A DNA stretch of 64,000 bases from Pseudactinotalea suaedae (GCF_009733815.1 NZ_WNXY01000007.1:62001-126000), one strand, 5' to 3'. Counted from the stretch's first letter, positions 1 to 8,116 are shown. Made by a program: numbers and translations. Notes: generated from the sequence alone by a model not told the origin.

Positions 1-333
1 GAACTCGTCGAACGGTGGCGGCTGCCAGAAGAACCACTCGCGCTGCGGCGCCAGCTCGTCGCACCCGAAGTCGAGCTCCTCGCCGGCGGCCTCGGACTCT
101 GCAGCCTCGGCCTCCTCGCACGAGGCGACCTGCTCGTCACCGGTCTCCTCCCAGTCCTGGCGAGCGAGCTCCCACTGCGTCTCGGCCTCCGCGAGCTGGG
201 CGTCGGTCATCGGCTGTGCCGAGCCGAACGCCGCCCACGCGAACAGGGCCGTGCTCGCCAGCCCGATCGAGAGCAGGAGCACGATGGCCAGCCGCGACCG
301 CAACCGCGTCAGCTCCACCCCGAGCAGCCTCAT
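1..333 (-). CDS. ABC-2 type transporter permease, N-terminal part (cut by window edge)
   Basis: Only the first 111 codons lie in the window. The ATG at 331-333 overlaps the stop of the upstream ATPase gene (ATGA), so the two are translationally coupled and probably form one exporter. The protein starts with a basic segment, then one hydrophobic helix at about residues 15-37. A long acidic hydrophilic stretch with two cysteines (near residues 72 and 92) and a Trp/Phe-rich patch follows. A first helix followed by a large extracytoplasmic loop fits ABC-2/DrrB- or NatB-like permeases. The family call rests mainly on position next to the ATPase. The substrate cannot be told from this fragment. Confidence 0.6.
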   Translation of the reverse strand, partial: MRLLGVELTRLRSRLAIVLLLSIGLASTALFAWAAFGSAQPMTDAQLAEAETQWELARQDWEETGDEQVASCEEAEAAESEAAGEELDFGCDELAPQREWFFWQPPPFDEF

Positions 334-1280
334 GACCGCTCACCTCCCTCGGGTGCCACGTGCGGCGGCGCGCCCAGCTCGTGCCCCGAGGTGAGCTCGA
401 GGAACACCGACTCCAGCCCGGCGCCGACCTGGCTCAGGCTGTTCACGTACCGACCCTGCTGCGCGAGCAGGTAGGTGACCCGCGCCGGATCCCGTTCCCC
501 CTCCACCACCAGGGCCTCGCCGTCGCGACGCACGACCAGGCCGGCGGTGCCGAGCACCTGGGCGGCGCCGTCCGGATCGGCGATGCCCACCCGCACCGCA
601 CCCGAACGGTCCCCCACGACCTCGGCCACCGACCCCGAGGCGAGCAAGCGACCACGGCCGATGATCGACACCGTGTCGGCCACCTGCTCGACCTCGGCGA
701 GGATGTGGCTGCTGACCAGCACGGCGTGGCCCTCGTCGGCCAGCCTCCGCATGGTCCCGCGGATCTCGTGGATCCCGGCCGGGTCGAGCCCGTTGGTCGG
801 CTCGTCGAAGATCAGCAGGTCGGGCGACTTCAGCAGGGTCGCGGCGATCGCCAGCCGCTGCTTCATGCCCAGGGAGTAGCCGCGGTACGGCTCGTTCGCG
901 CGGTCGCGGAGCCCGGTCCGGTCCAGCACGTCCTCGACGGCGGTACGCGGCGCGCCGATCGCGCGGGCCAGCAGGTCGAGGTTGCGTCGCGCGGTGAAGG
1001 TGGGGAAGAACTTCGGCGACTCGACGATCGCTCCCACCCGGTTGATCACCTCCGGCAGCGCACGCGGCACCGACGTCCCGAAGATCCGCATCCGCCCCGA
1101 GTCCGCCCGGACGAGCCCGAGCAGCATCCGGATGGTGGTGGTCTTGCCGGAGCCGTTGGGCCCCAGGAAGCCGTGGACGCCGTGCGCAGGGACTCGCAGG
1201 TCGAGGCCGTCGACGGCGGCCCGTCCCCGGTAGCTCTTGCGCAGGTCCTTCGTCACGATGGCCCAGTCGCCGTCGGTCAT
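330..1280 (-). CDS. ABC transporter ATP-binding protein (exporter type)
   Basis: This 316-residue ATPase powers a membrane exporter from the cytoplasmic face. It has Walker A GPNGSGKT at residues 40-47, a signature loop YSLGM at about 135-139, Walker B LLIFDE at 155-160 followed by PTNGLDP, and an H-loop His at about 192. The C-terminal ~90 residues form the extra domain usual in CcmA/DrrA/NatA-type exporters. I chose the ATG at 1280 because a GAGGGG ribosome-binding sequence precedes it, whereas the open frame upstream encodes nothing ABC-like. It overlaps the permease by 4 bp. Which compound is exported (drug, lipid or ion) is not visible. Confidence 0.9.
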   Translation of the reverse strand: MTDGDWAIVTKDLRKSYRGRAAVDGLDLRVPAHGVHGFLGPNGSGKTTTIRMLLGLVRADSGRMRIFGTSVPRALPEVINRVGAIVESPKFFPTFTARRNLDLLARAIGAPRTAVEDVLDRTGLRDRANEPYRGYSLGMKQRLAIAATLLKSPDLLIFDEPTNGLDPAGIHEIRGTMRRLADEGHAVLVSSHILAEVEQVADTVSIIGRGRLLASGSVAEVVGDRSGAVRVGIADPDGAAQVLGTAGLVVRRDGEALVVEGERDPARVTYLLAQQGRYVNSLSQVGAGLESVFLELTSGHELGAPPHVAPEGGERS

Positions 1281-1309
1281 CTCGTCCCCTCGAGGTCGCC
1301 TGGTGCAGC

Positions 1310-1315
1310 ACGCTA
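1310..1315 (-). promoter_or_regulatory. -10 element TAGCGT for the ABC exporter
   Basis: TAGCGT on the minus strand lies 29 nt upstream of the ATPase start. It would give a short leader carrying the GAGGGG site. No clear -35 is visible. Confidence 0.4.
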
Positions 1316-1365
1316 TCGGGAACCTCTGCCCGCAGCCGTGACGCCGGGCGACCGGCGTGGCCACC

Positions 1366-1371
1366 TACCAT
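1366..1371 (+). promoter_or_regulatory. -10 element TACCAT, leaderless promoter of the DUF2510 gene
   Basis: TACCAT ends 7 nt before the GTG at 1379, so the first transcribed base should be at or next to the start codon. This favours GTG 1379 over the in-frame ATG at 1370, which lies inside the -10 itself. Confidence 0.6.
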
Positions 1372-1378
1372 GGGCGGG

Positions 1379-2473
1379 GTGAGCGACAAGGCCGCGGGCT
1401 GGTACCCCGACCCCGACGGCGAGAACCGTCAGCGGTACTGGGACGGCGACTCCTGGACCGAGTACTTCACGCCGATCGCACCCCGGCAGGCAGAGCTGCA
1501 CGGGTCGAGCACCGCGTCCGCCGACTACCCGTACCTGGTCGCCAGCCGGAGCGGCCCTCACCCCGACCTCATGGCGCCACCGGTCCCGGTCGGTTCGACG
1601 CGGGGCTGGCCGGCCGCCCCGGCACAGGCCGGCGACGGCGAGACCCAGGAGTTCAGCGGCGGCGGCAAGCGTTCCCGCGCGAGCGTCTGGGCCCTGATCG
1701 CCGCGAGCGTCCTGGTGGTGATGCTCGTTGTCGGCGTCGGCTGGTGGGCCTTCGGTCCCGAGGGTGCACCCGTCGACGACCCCACCGGGGCCGGGACGAC
1801 CCAGCCGACCGACGGCGGCGAGACCGTCACCGCCGAGCTGGACCTCGGCACCTCGACGAGCGCCACGGTCCCCCAGGCCGGTCTGTGGGTCGGCATGCTC
1901 ACGCTCGACGCCGACGCGACGATCCTCGTCGACGCCCGCGGCGAGCGCCGCGAGGACGACCTGCGCATCGCCATCGTCCCCGAGGGCGGCGGCGACCCGG
2001 TCGCGGCCAACGACGACCGCGACGCCACGCTCGCGATGGGTGGCAGCGGACTCGACCCGTTGGCGGCGGCGACGCTGACCGCCGGGACCTACGAGGTCCG
2101 CGTCGACGAGCGCAACAGCGCCGAGGTCACCTTCGACATCGCGGCGACCGAGGTGACCGACGCGCTCACCTCCGGGGACACCGTGGACGTGCAGGCGGCC
2201 GAGGACGGCTTCTGGGCGGGCTCGCTGACCGTCACCGGTGCAGGAGCCACCGCCATCGACGTCACCGCTGTCCCGACCTCGGACAACGACGAGCCCGACG
2301 CCGTGATCCTCGTCATCGGCAACGGCGATCGCGAGTACATCAACGACGACCGCGACGCCGACAGCCGTGACCCGCTGCTCGAGCAGGACCTCGCCGCCGG
2401 CACCTGGGTGGTGCTGGTGTTCGACTACCACGGCCGCAGCCTCGTCGCCGAGGTCACGGCCACCACCCCGTGA
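1379..2473 (+). CDS. DUF2510 membrane-anchored protein of unknown function
   Basis: A 364-residue protein. Residues 6-30 form a DUF2510 domain (GWYPDP, then a YWDG-W core), a short cytoplasmic module common in actinobacterial membrane proteins. A linker follows, then one transmembrane helix at about residues 103-126. The rest is a ~235-residue extracytoplasmic part, rich in Asp, Thr and Ala. It contains two related beta-rich blocks with N-DD-RDA repeats (around AANDDRDA and YINDDRDA) and resembles pre-peptidase/PPC-like beta-sandwich modules. The start is set by the leaderless -10. The next gene overlaps its stop (GTGA), so the two are probably co-translated. The function is unknown and nothing catalytic is visible. 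Confidence 0.8.
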   Translation: MSDKAAGWYPDPDGENRQRYWDGDSWTEYFTPIAPRQAELHGSSTASADYPYLVASRSGPHPDLMAPPVPVGSTRGWPAAPAQAGDGETQEFSGGGKRSRASVWALIAASVLVVMLVVGVGWWAFGPEGAPVDDPTGAGTTQPTDGGETVTAELDLGTSTSATVPQAGLWVGMLTLDADATILVDARGERREDDLRIAIVPEGGGDPVAANDDRDATLAMGGSGLDPLAAATLTAGTYEVRVDERNSAEVTFDIAATEVTDALTSGDTVDVQAAEDGFWAGSLTVTGAGATAIDVTAVPTSDNDEPDAVILVIGNGDREYINDDRDADSRDPLLEQDLAAGTWVVLVFDYHGRSLVAEVTATTP

Positions 2474-3066
2474 CCGCGCTCCCCCCGGCCGGGACCACCA
2501 CCTCCGCCGCCGCGTTCGACGGCGCCGTGTGGATCGCCGCCGAGCTCGACGAGGTGGCGGTGGAGTCCTCCACGCTGACGCGGCTGCGTGCCAGCGGCGG
2601 CACCTGGACGCGCACCTCGTTCATCGACTGCGCGCTCGACGGCGCCGACCTCGCTGGCGTGATGACCACGGACTCCGCGCTCGTGCGCTGCACGCTCGAC
2701 GGCGCCCGGCTGACCGGCAGCCAGTGGCTCCGCTCCCGCTGGCGGCAGCTGGACGTGACCGAGGCGGTGGCCGAGGAGCTGTCGGCGCACGGCAGCACCT
2801 GGACCGACGTCACGTTCACGAAGACCCGGCTGCGTGACCTCGACCTGTCCGAGGCCCGCCTGGTCCGCGTGCGGTTCGTGGACTGCGACCTCACGGGTGC
2901 TCGGTTCGCGGGCGTGCGCTGCTCCGACGTCTCGTTCAGCGGCTGCACGATGGAGGGGATCACCGGCGTGGCGGGGCTGCGCGGCGCCCGGCTCGGCCGC
3001 TCCGACGCGGCGAGCGCGCTGCCGGCGCTGGCCTCCGAGCTGGGCATCCGCGTCACCGACGAATAG
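2470..3066 (+). CDS. pentapeptide repeat protein
   Basis: A 198-residue protein starting at a GTG that overlaps the previous stop codon by 4 bp. From about residue 35 onward it is made of A(D/N)Lxx-type pentapeptides (for example CALDGADLAGV, CTLDGARLTGS, CDLTGARFAGV). These wind into a right-handed quadrilateral beta-helix. It has no signal peptide or transmembrane helix, so it is probably cytoplasmic. Pentapeptide proteins include DNA-mimics that protect gyrase (Qnr/MfpA), but nothing here shows that role. Pairing with the DUF2510 membrane protein suggests a shared, unknown task. Confidence 0.85.
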   Translation: MTALPPAGTTTSAAAFDGAVWIAAELDEVAVESSTLTRLRASGGTWTRTSFIDCALDGADLAGVMTTDSALVRCTLDGARLTGSQWLRSRWRQLDVTEAVAEELSAHGSTWTDVTFTKTRLRDLDLSEARLVRVRFVDCDLTGARFAGVRCSDVSFSGCTMEGITGVAGLRGARLGRSDAASALPALASELGIRVTDE

Positions 3067-3094
3067 CCGTGCCCCCGGGATCAGGTACCGCCGG

Positions 3095-3100
3095 TAGTCT
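3095..3100 (+). promoter_or_regulatory. -10 element TAGTCT, leaderless promoter of the YggS-family gene
   Basis: TAGTCT ends exactly 6 nt before the GTG at 3107. No Shine-Dalgarno sequence is possible at this distance. Confidence 0.65.
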
Positions 3101-3106
3101 CGCGGG

Positions 3107-3832
3107 GTGAGCGAGGACGTCCCCCAGGCCCTCGCGCGGGTGCGCGCCCGGGTCGACGCGGCGGCACGCGAGGCGGGCCGAGACCCCGCGGAGGTCGCGG
3201 TGCTGCTGGCCGTGAAGACCGTCACCGCCGAACGGGTGCGGGAGGCGATCACCGCCGGCTACCCCCTGCTCGGGCAGAACCGCGCGCAGGAGCTGACCGC
3301 GATCGAGCCCGACCTGGTCGACCTCGAGCACCGCACCCACTTCATCGGCCACCTGCAGTCGAACAAGGTCAATGCCGTGCTGCGCTGGGTCGACTGCGTG
3401 CAGAGCGTCGATACCGCCGCGCTGGCGGAACGCCTGGACCGTGCCCGTGCGCGGCTCGCGGAGGCCGACAGCGCGCAGACCCCGCTCGAGGTCATGATCC
3501 AGGTCAACACCTCGGGCGAGGACTCCAAGTACGGGATCGCGCCCCACGAGGTGCTCGACCTCGCCGCGGCCGTCGGGGCCCTCCCCTGGCTGCGGCTCAC
3601 CGGGTTCATGACCATCGGCGCCAACTCGACCGACACCGGTCGGGTCCGTGCCTCCTACCAGGGCCTCGCCGAGGTGCGCGACCAGGTGCTGGCGAGCGAC
3701 GCCGTCGGCACGGGCGAGGCGCACGAGCTGTCGATGGGGATGAGCGGCGACCTCGAGATCGCGATCGCCGCCGGCGCGACCATGGTGCGCGTGGGGTCGG
3801 CGGTGTTCGGCTCGCGGCCCGCGCCCGCCTGA
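3107..3832 (+). CDS. YggS/PROSC-family pyridoxal 5'-phosphate homeostasis protein
   Basis: A 241-residue single-domain protein of the alanine-racemase N-terminal TIM-barrel fold. Family members bind PLP without known catalytic turnover and keep vitamin B6 and some amino- and keto-acid pools in balance. The PLP lysine is in AVKTV (about K37). Family signatures follow: GQNRAQEL, HFIGHLQSNK, VNTSGEDSKYG, LSMGMSGDLEIAIAAGATMVRVG (read in parts) and the C-terminal FGSR. The length is typical. In many actinobacteria this gene sits in the cell-division cluster, but here it stands next to unrelated genes. Its leaderless promoter implies independent expression. Confidence 0.92.
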   Translation: MSEDVPQALARVRARVDAAAREAGRDPAEVAVLLAVKTVTAERVREAITAGYPLLGQNRAQELTAIEPDLVDLEHRTHFIGHLQSNKVNAVLRWVDCVQSVDTAALAERLDRARARLAEADSAQTPLEVMIQVNTSGEDSKYGIAPHEVLDLAAAVGALPWLRLTGFMTIGANSTDTGRVRASYQGLAEVRDQVLASDAVGTGEAHELSMGMSGDLEIAIAAGATMVRVGSAVFGSRPAPA

Positions 3833-3892
3833 GGCGGAATACCTGTACCGCGGCGCCCGTTACGCCCACAGACCCCACGAACAAGGAGAGCT

Positions 3893-4273
3893 GTGGCCAC
3901 CGTCGACATCACCACCGAGACCTTCAACGACACCATCGAGGGCGGCGGCATCGTGCTCGTCGACTTCTGGGCCGACTGGTGCGGCCCGTGCAAGAGCTTC
4001 GCACCGATCTACGACGCGGTGTCCGAGCAGAACACGGACATCACGTTCGCGAAGGTCGACACCGAGGCCGAGCAGATGCTCGCCGGCCAGGCCGGCATCA
4101 CCGCGATCCCCACGCTGATGGCGTTCCGCGACGGCATCCTGGTGTTCAACCAGGCCGGGGCGCTGCCCAAGGCACAGCTGAACCAGCTGGTCGAGGCCGT
4201 GCGCGGGCTCGACATGGACGAGGTCCGGGCCAAGGTCGCCGAGCAGGAGTCCGCGGGTCAGAGCCCCGCCTGA
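3893..4273 (+). CDS. thioredoxin
   Basis: A 126-residue cytoplasmic thioredoxin with the redox motif WCGPC (Cys30 and Cys33) and the cis-proline in AIPTL (about Pro73). These are the canonical features for reducing protein disulfides with thioredoxin reductase. The start is a GTG preceded by a good AAGGAG site. The C-terminal ~15 residues beyond the fold are a polar tail rich in Glu and Gln. It runs convergently to the lipoate ligase gene, with only 13 bp between stops. Being away from a reductase gene, it is probably an accessory thioredoxin. Confidence 0.93.
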   Translation: MATVDITTETFNDTIEGGGIVLVDFWADWCGPCKSFAPIYDAVSEQNTDITFAKVDTEAEQMLAGQAGITAIPTLMAFRDGILVFNQAGALPKAQLNQLVEAVRGLDMDEVRAKVAEQESAGQSPA

Positions 4274-4286
4274 TCACGCCGGCCGC

Positions 4287-5333
4287 TCAGGGTACGCGCG
4301 CGAGCCAGTCCGGGGTGCTGAACTTCTCGGCGACCAGCTGGTCGGCGCGCGCGTACTCGGCGGCGGTGATCTCACCCTCGACGGTGTCGTAGCGGCGCCG
4401 GAAGTGCCCGACCATCGCCTCGATGACATCGGCACGCGACATCCCGGTCTGGCGGCGCATCGGGTCGACCCGCTTCTGAGCAGATTTGGTGCCCTTGTCC
4501 GAGAGCTTCTCTCGGCCGATCCGGAGCACCTGCAGCATCTTGTCGGCGTCGATGTCGTAGGACATCGTGGCGTGGTGCAGCACCGCACCGCCCGCGAGCC
4601 GCTTCTGCGCGGCACCGCCGATCTTGCCCTCGGGTGAGGCGATGTCGTTGAGCGGCACGTAGCTGGCGTCGATGCCGAGCTCGCGCAACGCGCCGAGCAC
4701 CCAGTCGTCGAGGAACGCGTAGGACCGCTCGAAGGAGAGCCCGTCCACGAGCGAGCCCGGCACGTACAGCGAGTACGTGATCGAGTTGCCGGGCTCCACG
4801 AACATCGCGCCGCCCCCCGAGATGCGGCGCACCACCTCGATGCCGTGCTGCTGCGCGGCCGCCTCGTCCACCTCGTTGGCCAGCGACTGGAAGCTGCCGA
4901 TGATGACCGCCGGTCCGCCCCACTCCCAGATCCGCAGCGTGGGCGCGCGGCGTCCCGCACCCACCTCCTCGAGCAGCACCTGGTCGAGCGCGAGGTGCAT
5001 GAGCGGCATCAGCGGCCCGGGGTGCACGATCTCGAACGTGTGGTCCCCCCAGCCGGACGCGCGCCCCTGCGCGCGCCGCACCGCGATCGCCACCGCCTCG
5101 GGCGTGAACCCGATCATCTGGGCCTCCCCGACGGCGTCGCGCACCGCCGCGGACAAGGTCGCCACGTCGGCGTCCTCGGCGAGGCCGGTCAGCGCACGGT
5201 CGATGCGTTCGAGCGCCTCGTCGGGCTCGACGAAGAAGTCACCGCTGACACGGACCTCACGCAGGACGCCGTCGGCGATCTCGACGTCCGCGGCCACGAG
5301 CTTGCCACCCGGCACCTTGTACTCACCACGCAC
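4287..5333 (-). CDS. lipoate-protein ligase family protein with the accessory domain at the N-terminus
   Basis: A 348-residue enzyme predicted to attach lipoate (or octanoate) to the lysine of 2-oxoacid dehydrogenase and GcvH carriers. The catalytic domain (about 105-345) carries RRISGGGAMF (169-178) and the lysine in GKIGG (about K237). The first ~95 residues (GEYKVPGGKLV, then VSGDFF) match the small accessory domain that lies at the C-terminus of E. coli LplA and in separate LplB proteins. The order is thus reversed. The GTG start is fixed by a -10 hexamer 6 nt upstream. The convergent neighbour is thioredoxin. Whether it uses free lipoate or transfers from a carrier cannot be decided here. 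Confidence 0.85.
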   Translation of the reverse strand: MRGEYKVPGGKLVAADVEIADGVLREVRVSGDFFVEPDEALERIDRALTGLAEDADVATLSAAVRDAVGEAQMIGFTPEAVAIAVRRAQGRASGWGDHTFEIVHPGPLMPLMHLALDQVLLEEVGAGRRAPTLRIWEWGGPAVIIGSFQSLANEVDEAAAQQHGIEVVRRISGGGAMFVEPGNSITYSLYVPGSLVDGLSFERSYAFLDDWVLGALRELGIDASYVPLNDIASPEGKIGGAAQKRLAGGAVLHHATMSYDIDADKMLQVLRIGREKLSDKGTKSAQKRVDPMRRQTGMSRADVIEAMVGHFRRRYDTVEGEITAAEYARADQLVAEKFSTPDWLARVP

Positions 5334-5339
5334 CCGCCC

Positions 5340-5345
5340 AGCCTA
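5340..5345 (-). promoter_or_regulatory. -10 element TAGGCT, leaderless promoter of the lipoate ligase gene
   Basis: On the minus strand TAGGCT is followed by 6 nt and then the GTG at 5333. Confidence 0.65.
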
Positions 5346-5386
5346 GGCGGCCCGTCCCCCTTGACCGATGTCAGGGCGGGGTCGGG

Positions 5387-6220
5387 TCAGCCCAGCGTGA
5401 GCACCGCGTGGACCGCGGCGTGGTCGCTCGGGCTGGCACCGCCCTCGGCCGCGGGGTTGATCGCCGCCGCTCGGACCTGAACCTTGCCGCCGACGAGCAC
5501 CCAGTCGATGCGGTCACCGTCGGGTACGGGGGCCTGGTAGCCGGTGAACGTGCCGATCGCGGGCGTGCGCCGATCGGCGGCGTCGAGCCACGCGTCGCGA
5601 AGGCCGGTCCCCTCCAGCAGCACGCGGTAGGCCTCGGACCGCTCCGCCGCCGCGTTGGTGTCGCCGGTGAACACGACCGCGTCCACCGACTCCCCGGCGG
5701 CGCGGAGCTGGTCGGCCACGACCGCGGCGCTGCGGGTGCGCGCCTGCCCGGACGCGTGATCGAAGTGCGAGTTGACGTGGAGCAGCGTCCGGCCGGTGGC
5801 GAGGTCGCGCAGCCGGGCCCACACCACGATGCGTGGGAGCGTCGCACCCCAGCCCGCGGAGCCCACCACGGACGGCGTGTCCGAGAGCCAGTACTGGCCG
5901 GTCTCCATCGCCTCGAAGCGGGCGATGTCGTAGAAGATCGAGGAGTGCTCGTCCGCGGGGTCGATGTCGCGGCTCACGCCCACCATGCGGTAGCGGTCCC
6001 CGAGCCCGCCGCGGATCACGTCGAGCTGGTGCCCCATCGGCTCCTGGACGCCGATCAGCGCCGGCTGCTCGGTCGCGAGCAGCCGGCTCAGCAGCGGTGC
6101 GCGGGTCGGCCAGTGGTCCGGGTGCCCGGCCGGTGAGCCGGCGTCACAGCGGACGTTGAAGGACATCAGGTGGATCGCCGGCGGCTCCTGCGGTCCGATC
6201 ACAGCGGCGGTGCCGGTCAT
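5387..6220 (-). CDS. endonuclease/exonuclease/phosphatase-family protein
   Basis: A 277-residue protein of the EEP (DNase I-like) metal-dependent phosphoesterase fold. Visible family residues are SFNVR near the start, the Mg-binding Glu in GVQEP, the His in NSHFDH, the D-N pair in FTGDTN, and the terminal SDH. There is no signal peptide, so it should act in the cytoplasm. Substrates in the family range from nucleic acids to phospholipids and sugar phosphates, and the one here is not apparent. Its ATG overlaps the cimA stop (ATGA). It is therefore expressed with citramalate synthase under the attenuator, although a link to isoleucine synthesis is not obvious. Confidence 0.85.
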   Translation of the reverse strand: MTGTAAVIGPQEPPAIHLMSFNVRCDAGSPAGHPDHWPTRAPLLSRLLATEQPALIGVQEPMGHQLDVIRGGLGDRYRMVGVSRDIDPADEHSSIFYDIARFEAMETGQYWLSDTPSVVGSAGWGATLPRIVVWARLRDLATGRTLLHVNSHFDHASGQARTRSAAVVADQLRAAGESVDAVVFTGDTNAAAERSEAYRVLLEGTGLRDAWLDAADRRTPAIGTFTGYQAPVPDGDRIDWVLVGGKVQVRAAAINPAAEGGASPSDHAAVHAVLTLG

Positions 6221-7836
6221 GACGCGGCGCCCACACCACGGTGCAGCAAGCCGAAGGTGATCGAGTCGACCAAAGCCTCCCAGGAGGCCTCGAGGATGTT
6301 CGGGCCGACGCCGACCGTGTTCCAGGTGTGCTCGCCGTCGGTCATCTCGATCAGCACGCGCGTGACCGCGTCGGTGCCGTGGGAGCTGTCGAGCAGGCGG
6401 ACCTTGTAGTCGATGAGCTCGAACTCGTCCACCTCGGGGTAGGCGCCCACGAGCGCCTGCCGCAGCGCGTGGTCGAGGGCGTTCACCGGTCCGTTCCCCT
6501 CGCCGGTGCTCACCACGCGGCGGTCGCCCGTGCGGAGCTTGACGGTCGCCTCGGCATCGACCTCGTCGGCGTGCGCGCCGTGCTCGACGATCGCCCGCCA
6601 GGACTCCAGCGTGAAGTACGAGGGCCGCCGGCCGTCCATCTCCTCGCGCAGCAGCAGCTCGAAGCTGGCGTCGGCGGCGTCGTAGGTGTAGCCGTTGGCC
6701 TCGGCGTCCTTGACGCGGTTGGTGACGCGGCCGAGCAGGTCGCCCTGCCCGGCGAGGTCGAAGCCGAGCTCCCGTCCTTTGAGCTCGATCGAGGCACGCC
6801 CGGCCATGTCGGAGACGAGCATCCGCATGTCGTTGCCCACCGCGCGCGGGTCGACGTGCTGGTACAGGTCGGGGTCGACGCGGATCGCCGAGGCGTGCAG
6901 CCCCGCCTTGTGCGCGAACGCGCTCGCCCCGATGTAGGGCTGCCGCGCGAACGGGGCGATGTTGGTGAGCTCGCTGATCGCGTGCGCGATCCGCGTGATC
7001 TCGGTCAGCCCGCCCGCGGGGAGCAGCGCGCGCCCGGTCTTGAGCTCGAGGTTGGCGACGACGGAGAGCAGGTCCGCGTTGCCGGTCCGCTCGCCGTAGC
7101 CGTTGATGCAGCCCTGGATGTGCCGCGCGCCGGCCTCGACCGCGGCGATCGAGTTCGCCACCGCGCAGCCGGAGTCGTTGTGGGCGTGCATGCCGAGGCG
7201 GCCGTCGGTCTCCGCGCGGACCTTGCCCACGACCTCGCTCACCCAGCTCGGCAGCATGCCGCCGTTGGTGTCGCACAGCGCGACGACCTCGGCACCGGCC
7301 TCGAACGCCGTCGTGACCGCGCGCAGCGCGTAGGAGGGGTCGAACCGGTAGCCGTCGAAGAAGTGCTCGACGTCGACGAAGACCCGACGGCCGGCGTCAC
7401 GCAGGTACGCGACCGTGTCGGCGATCATCGCGAGGTTCTCCTCGCCGGTGGTCCGCAACGCCCGCTCCACGTGGCGGATGTCGCTCTTGGCGACCAGCGT
7501 GATGACCGCGGCACCGGAGTCGAGCAGCGCCCGGACCTGCGGGTCCTCGTGGGGCCGGATGCCGACCTTGCGGGTGGCGCCGAAGGCGGCCAGCTCGGCG
7601 TTGACGAGCTCGACCTCCTTCTCCATCCGCTGGAAGAACTCGGTGTCCTTGGGCACCGCACCCGGCCAGCCGCCCTCGATGAAGCCCACCCCGAGCTCGT
7701 CGAGCAGCGCCGCGATGGCGAGCTTGTCGCCCACCGAGAGGTTCATGCCCTCCTGCTGGGCGCCGTCGCGCAGCGTGGTGTCGTAGACGTGCACGTCGAG
7801 GTCACCGGAGTCCACGGGAACCGGGCTGGTACTCAT
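6217..7836 (-). CDS. cimA: (R)-citramalate synthase
   Basis: A 539-residue enzyme condensing pyruvate and acetyl-CoA to citramalate, the first step of the threonine-independent route to 2-oxobutyrate and isoleucine. The HMGL-like TIM barrel begins with YDTTLRDGAQQ. It has the metal-binding HAHND motif and GCINGYGERTGNADL. The C-terminal LeuA-type allosteric domain covers roughly the last 130 residues. Length and the EGGWPGAVPKD motif fit CimA rather than 2-isopropylmalate synthase. The ATG is preceded by GAAGAAGG. Upstream lie a terminator hairpin and a leader ORF ending Leu-Ile-Ile, so expression should rise when isoleucyl-tRNA charging falls. It is coupled to the EEP gene. Confidence 0.95.
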   Translation of the reverse strand: MSTSPVPVDSGDLDVHVYDTTLRDGAQQEGMNLSVGDKLAIAALLDELGVGFIEGGWPGAVPKDTEFFQRMEKEVELVNAELAAFGATRKVGIRPHEDPQVRALLDSGAAVITLVAKSDIRHVERALRTTGEENLAMIADTVAYLRDAGRRVFVDVEHFFDGYRFDPSYALRAVTTAFEAGAEVVALCDTNGGMLPSWVSEVVGKVRAETDGRLGMHAHNDSGCAVANSIAAVEAGARHIQGCINGYGERTGNADLLSVVANLELKTGRALLPAGGLTEITRIAHAISELTNIAPFARQPYIGASAFAHKAGLHASAIRVDPDLYQHVDPRAVGNDMRMLVSDMAGRASIELKGRELGFDLAGQGDLLGRVTNRVKDAEANGYTYDAADASFELLLREEMDGRRPSYFTLESWRAIVEHGAHADEVDAEATVKLRTGDRRVVSTGEGNGPVNALDHALRQALVGAYPEVDEFELIDYKVRLLDSSHGTDAVTRVLIEMTDGEHTWNTVGVGPNILEASWEALVDSITFGLLHRGVGAAS

Positions 7837-7957
7837 CGTTGCCTTCTTCCGGACGACGGCGTCGCTCGCCGCCCGTAGGTCTCGTTCCTTCGCTGCGCGG
7901 GTGGGGTGGTCCCGCGTCCATCATCTGCCCGTCACCGGGAAGAGGTGGCCCCGGCAA

Positions 7958-7985
7958 CAAAAAGACCTCCCGGGTGGGGAGGTCT
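7958..7985 (-). terminator. attenuator terminator upstream of cimA
   Basis: Arms at 7963-7971 and 7977-7985 form a 9-bp stem (minus strand AGACCTCCC / GGGAGGTCT) followed on the minus strand by UUUU. A second hairpin just upstream (7986-8011, GCGCGC arms with CGGG/CCCG inside) overlaps the stop codon of the leader ORF. A ribosome stalled in the leader would disturb this order of folding. Confidence 0.8.
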
Positions 7986-8010
7986 GCGCGCTCGGGGTGT
8001 CCCGTGCGCG

Positions 8011-8049
8011 CTAGCCGATAATGAGCTGTGTGTGAGCCTGGTGTGCCAC
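8011..8049 (-). CDS. cimA leader peptide (attenuation), 12 residues
   Basis: A tiny ORF reading MAHQAHTQLIIG (GTG start, TAG stop) lies between a promoter and the attenuator hairpin of cimA. The Leu-Ile-Ile run just before the stop is where a ribosome would pause if charged Ile-tRNA or Leu-tRNA were scarce. CimA feeds isoleucine synthesis, so the Ile codons make sense. The GTG lies 6 nt after a CATGAT -10, so the leader itself is leaderless. The peptide product has no expected function of its own. Confidence 0.75.
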   Translation of the reverse strand: MAHQAHTQLIIG

Positions 8050-8055
8050 CGCGCC

Positions 8056-8061
8056 ATCATG
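8056..8061 (-). promoter_or_regulatory. -10 element CATGAT for the cimA leader transcript
   Basis: On the minus strand CATGAT is followed by 6 nt and the GTG of the leader ORF at 8049. The same hexamer at the same spacing precedes the thioesterase gene at 47015. Confidence 0.55.
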
Positions 8062-8079
8062 CCACACGGTGGGCGGCGA

Positions 8080-8109
8080 CCCCGTCTGCCCGCTCCCGGG
8101 CAGACGGGG
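8080..8109 (-). terminator. hairpin after the sugar ABC operon
   Basis: A perfect 13-bp stem (arms 8080-8092 and 8097-8109, 4-nt loop) begins just past the stop of the binding-protein gene. It lacks a U-run. It probably ends or stabilises the 3' end of the ABC operon transcript, and it separates that operon from the cimA promoter. Confidence 0.6.
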
Positions 8110-8116
8110 CCTCCCT

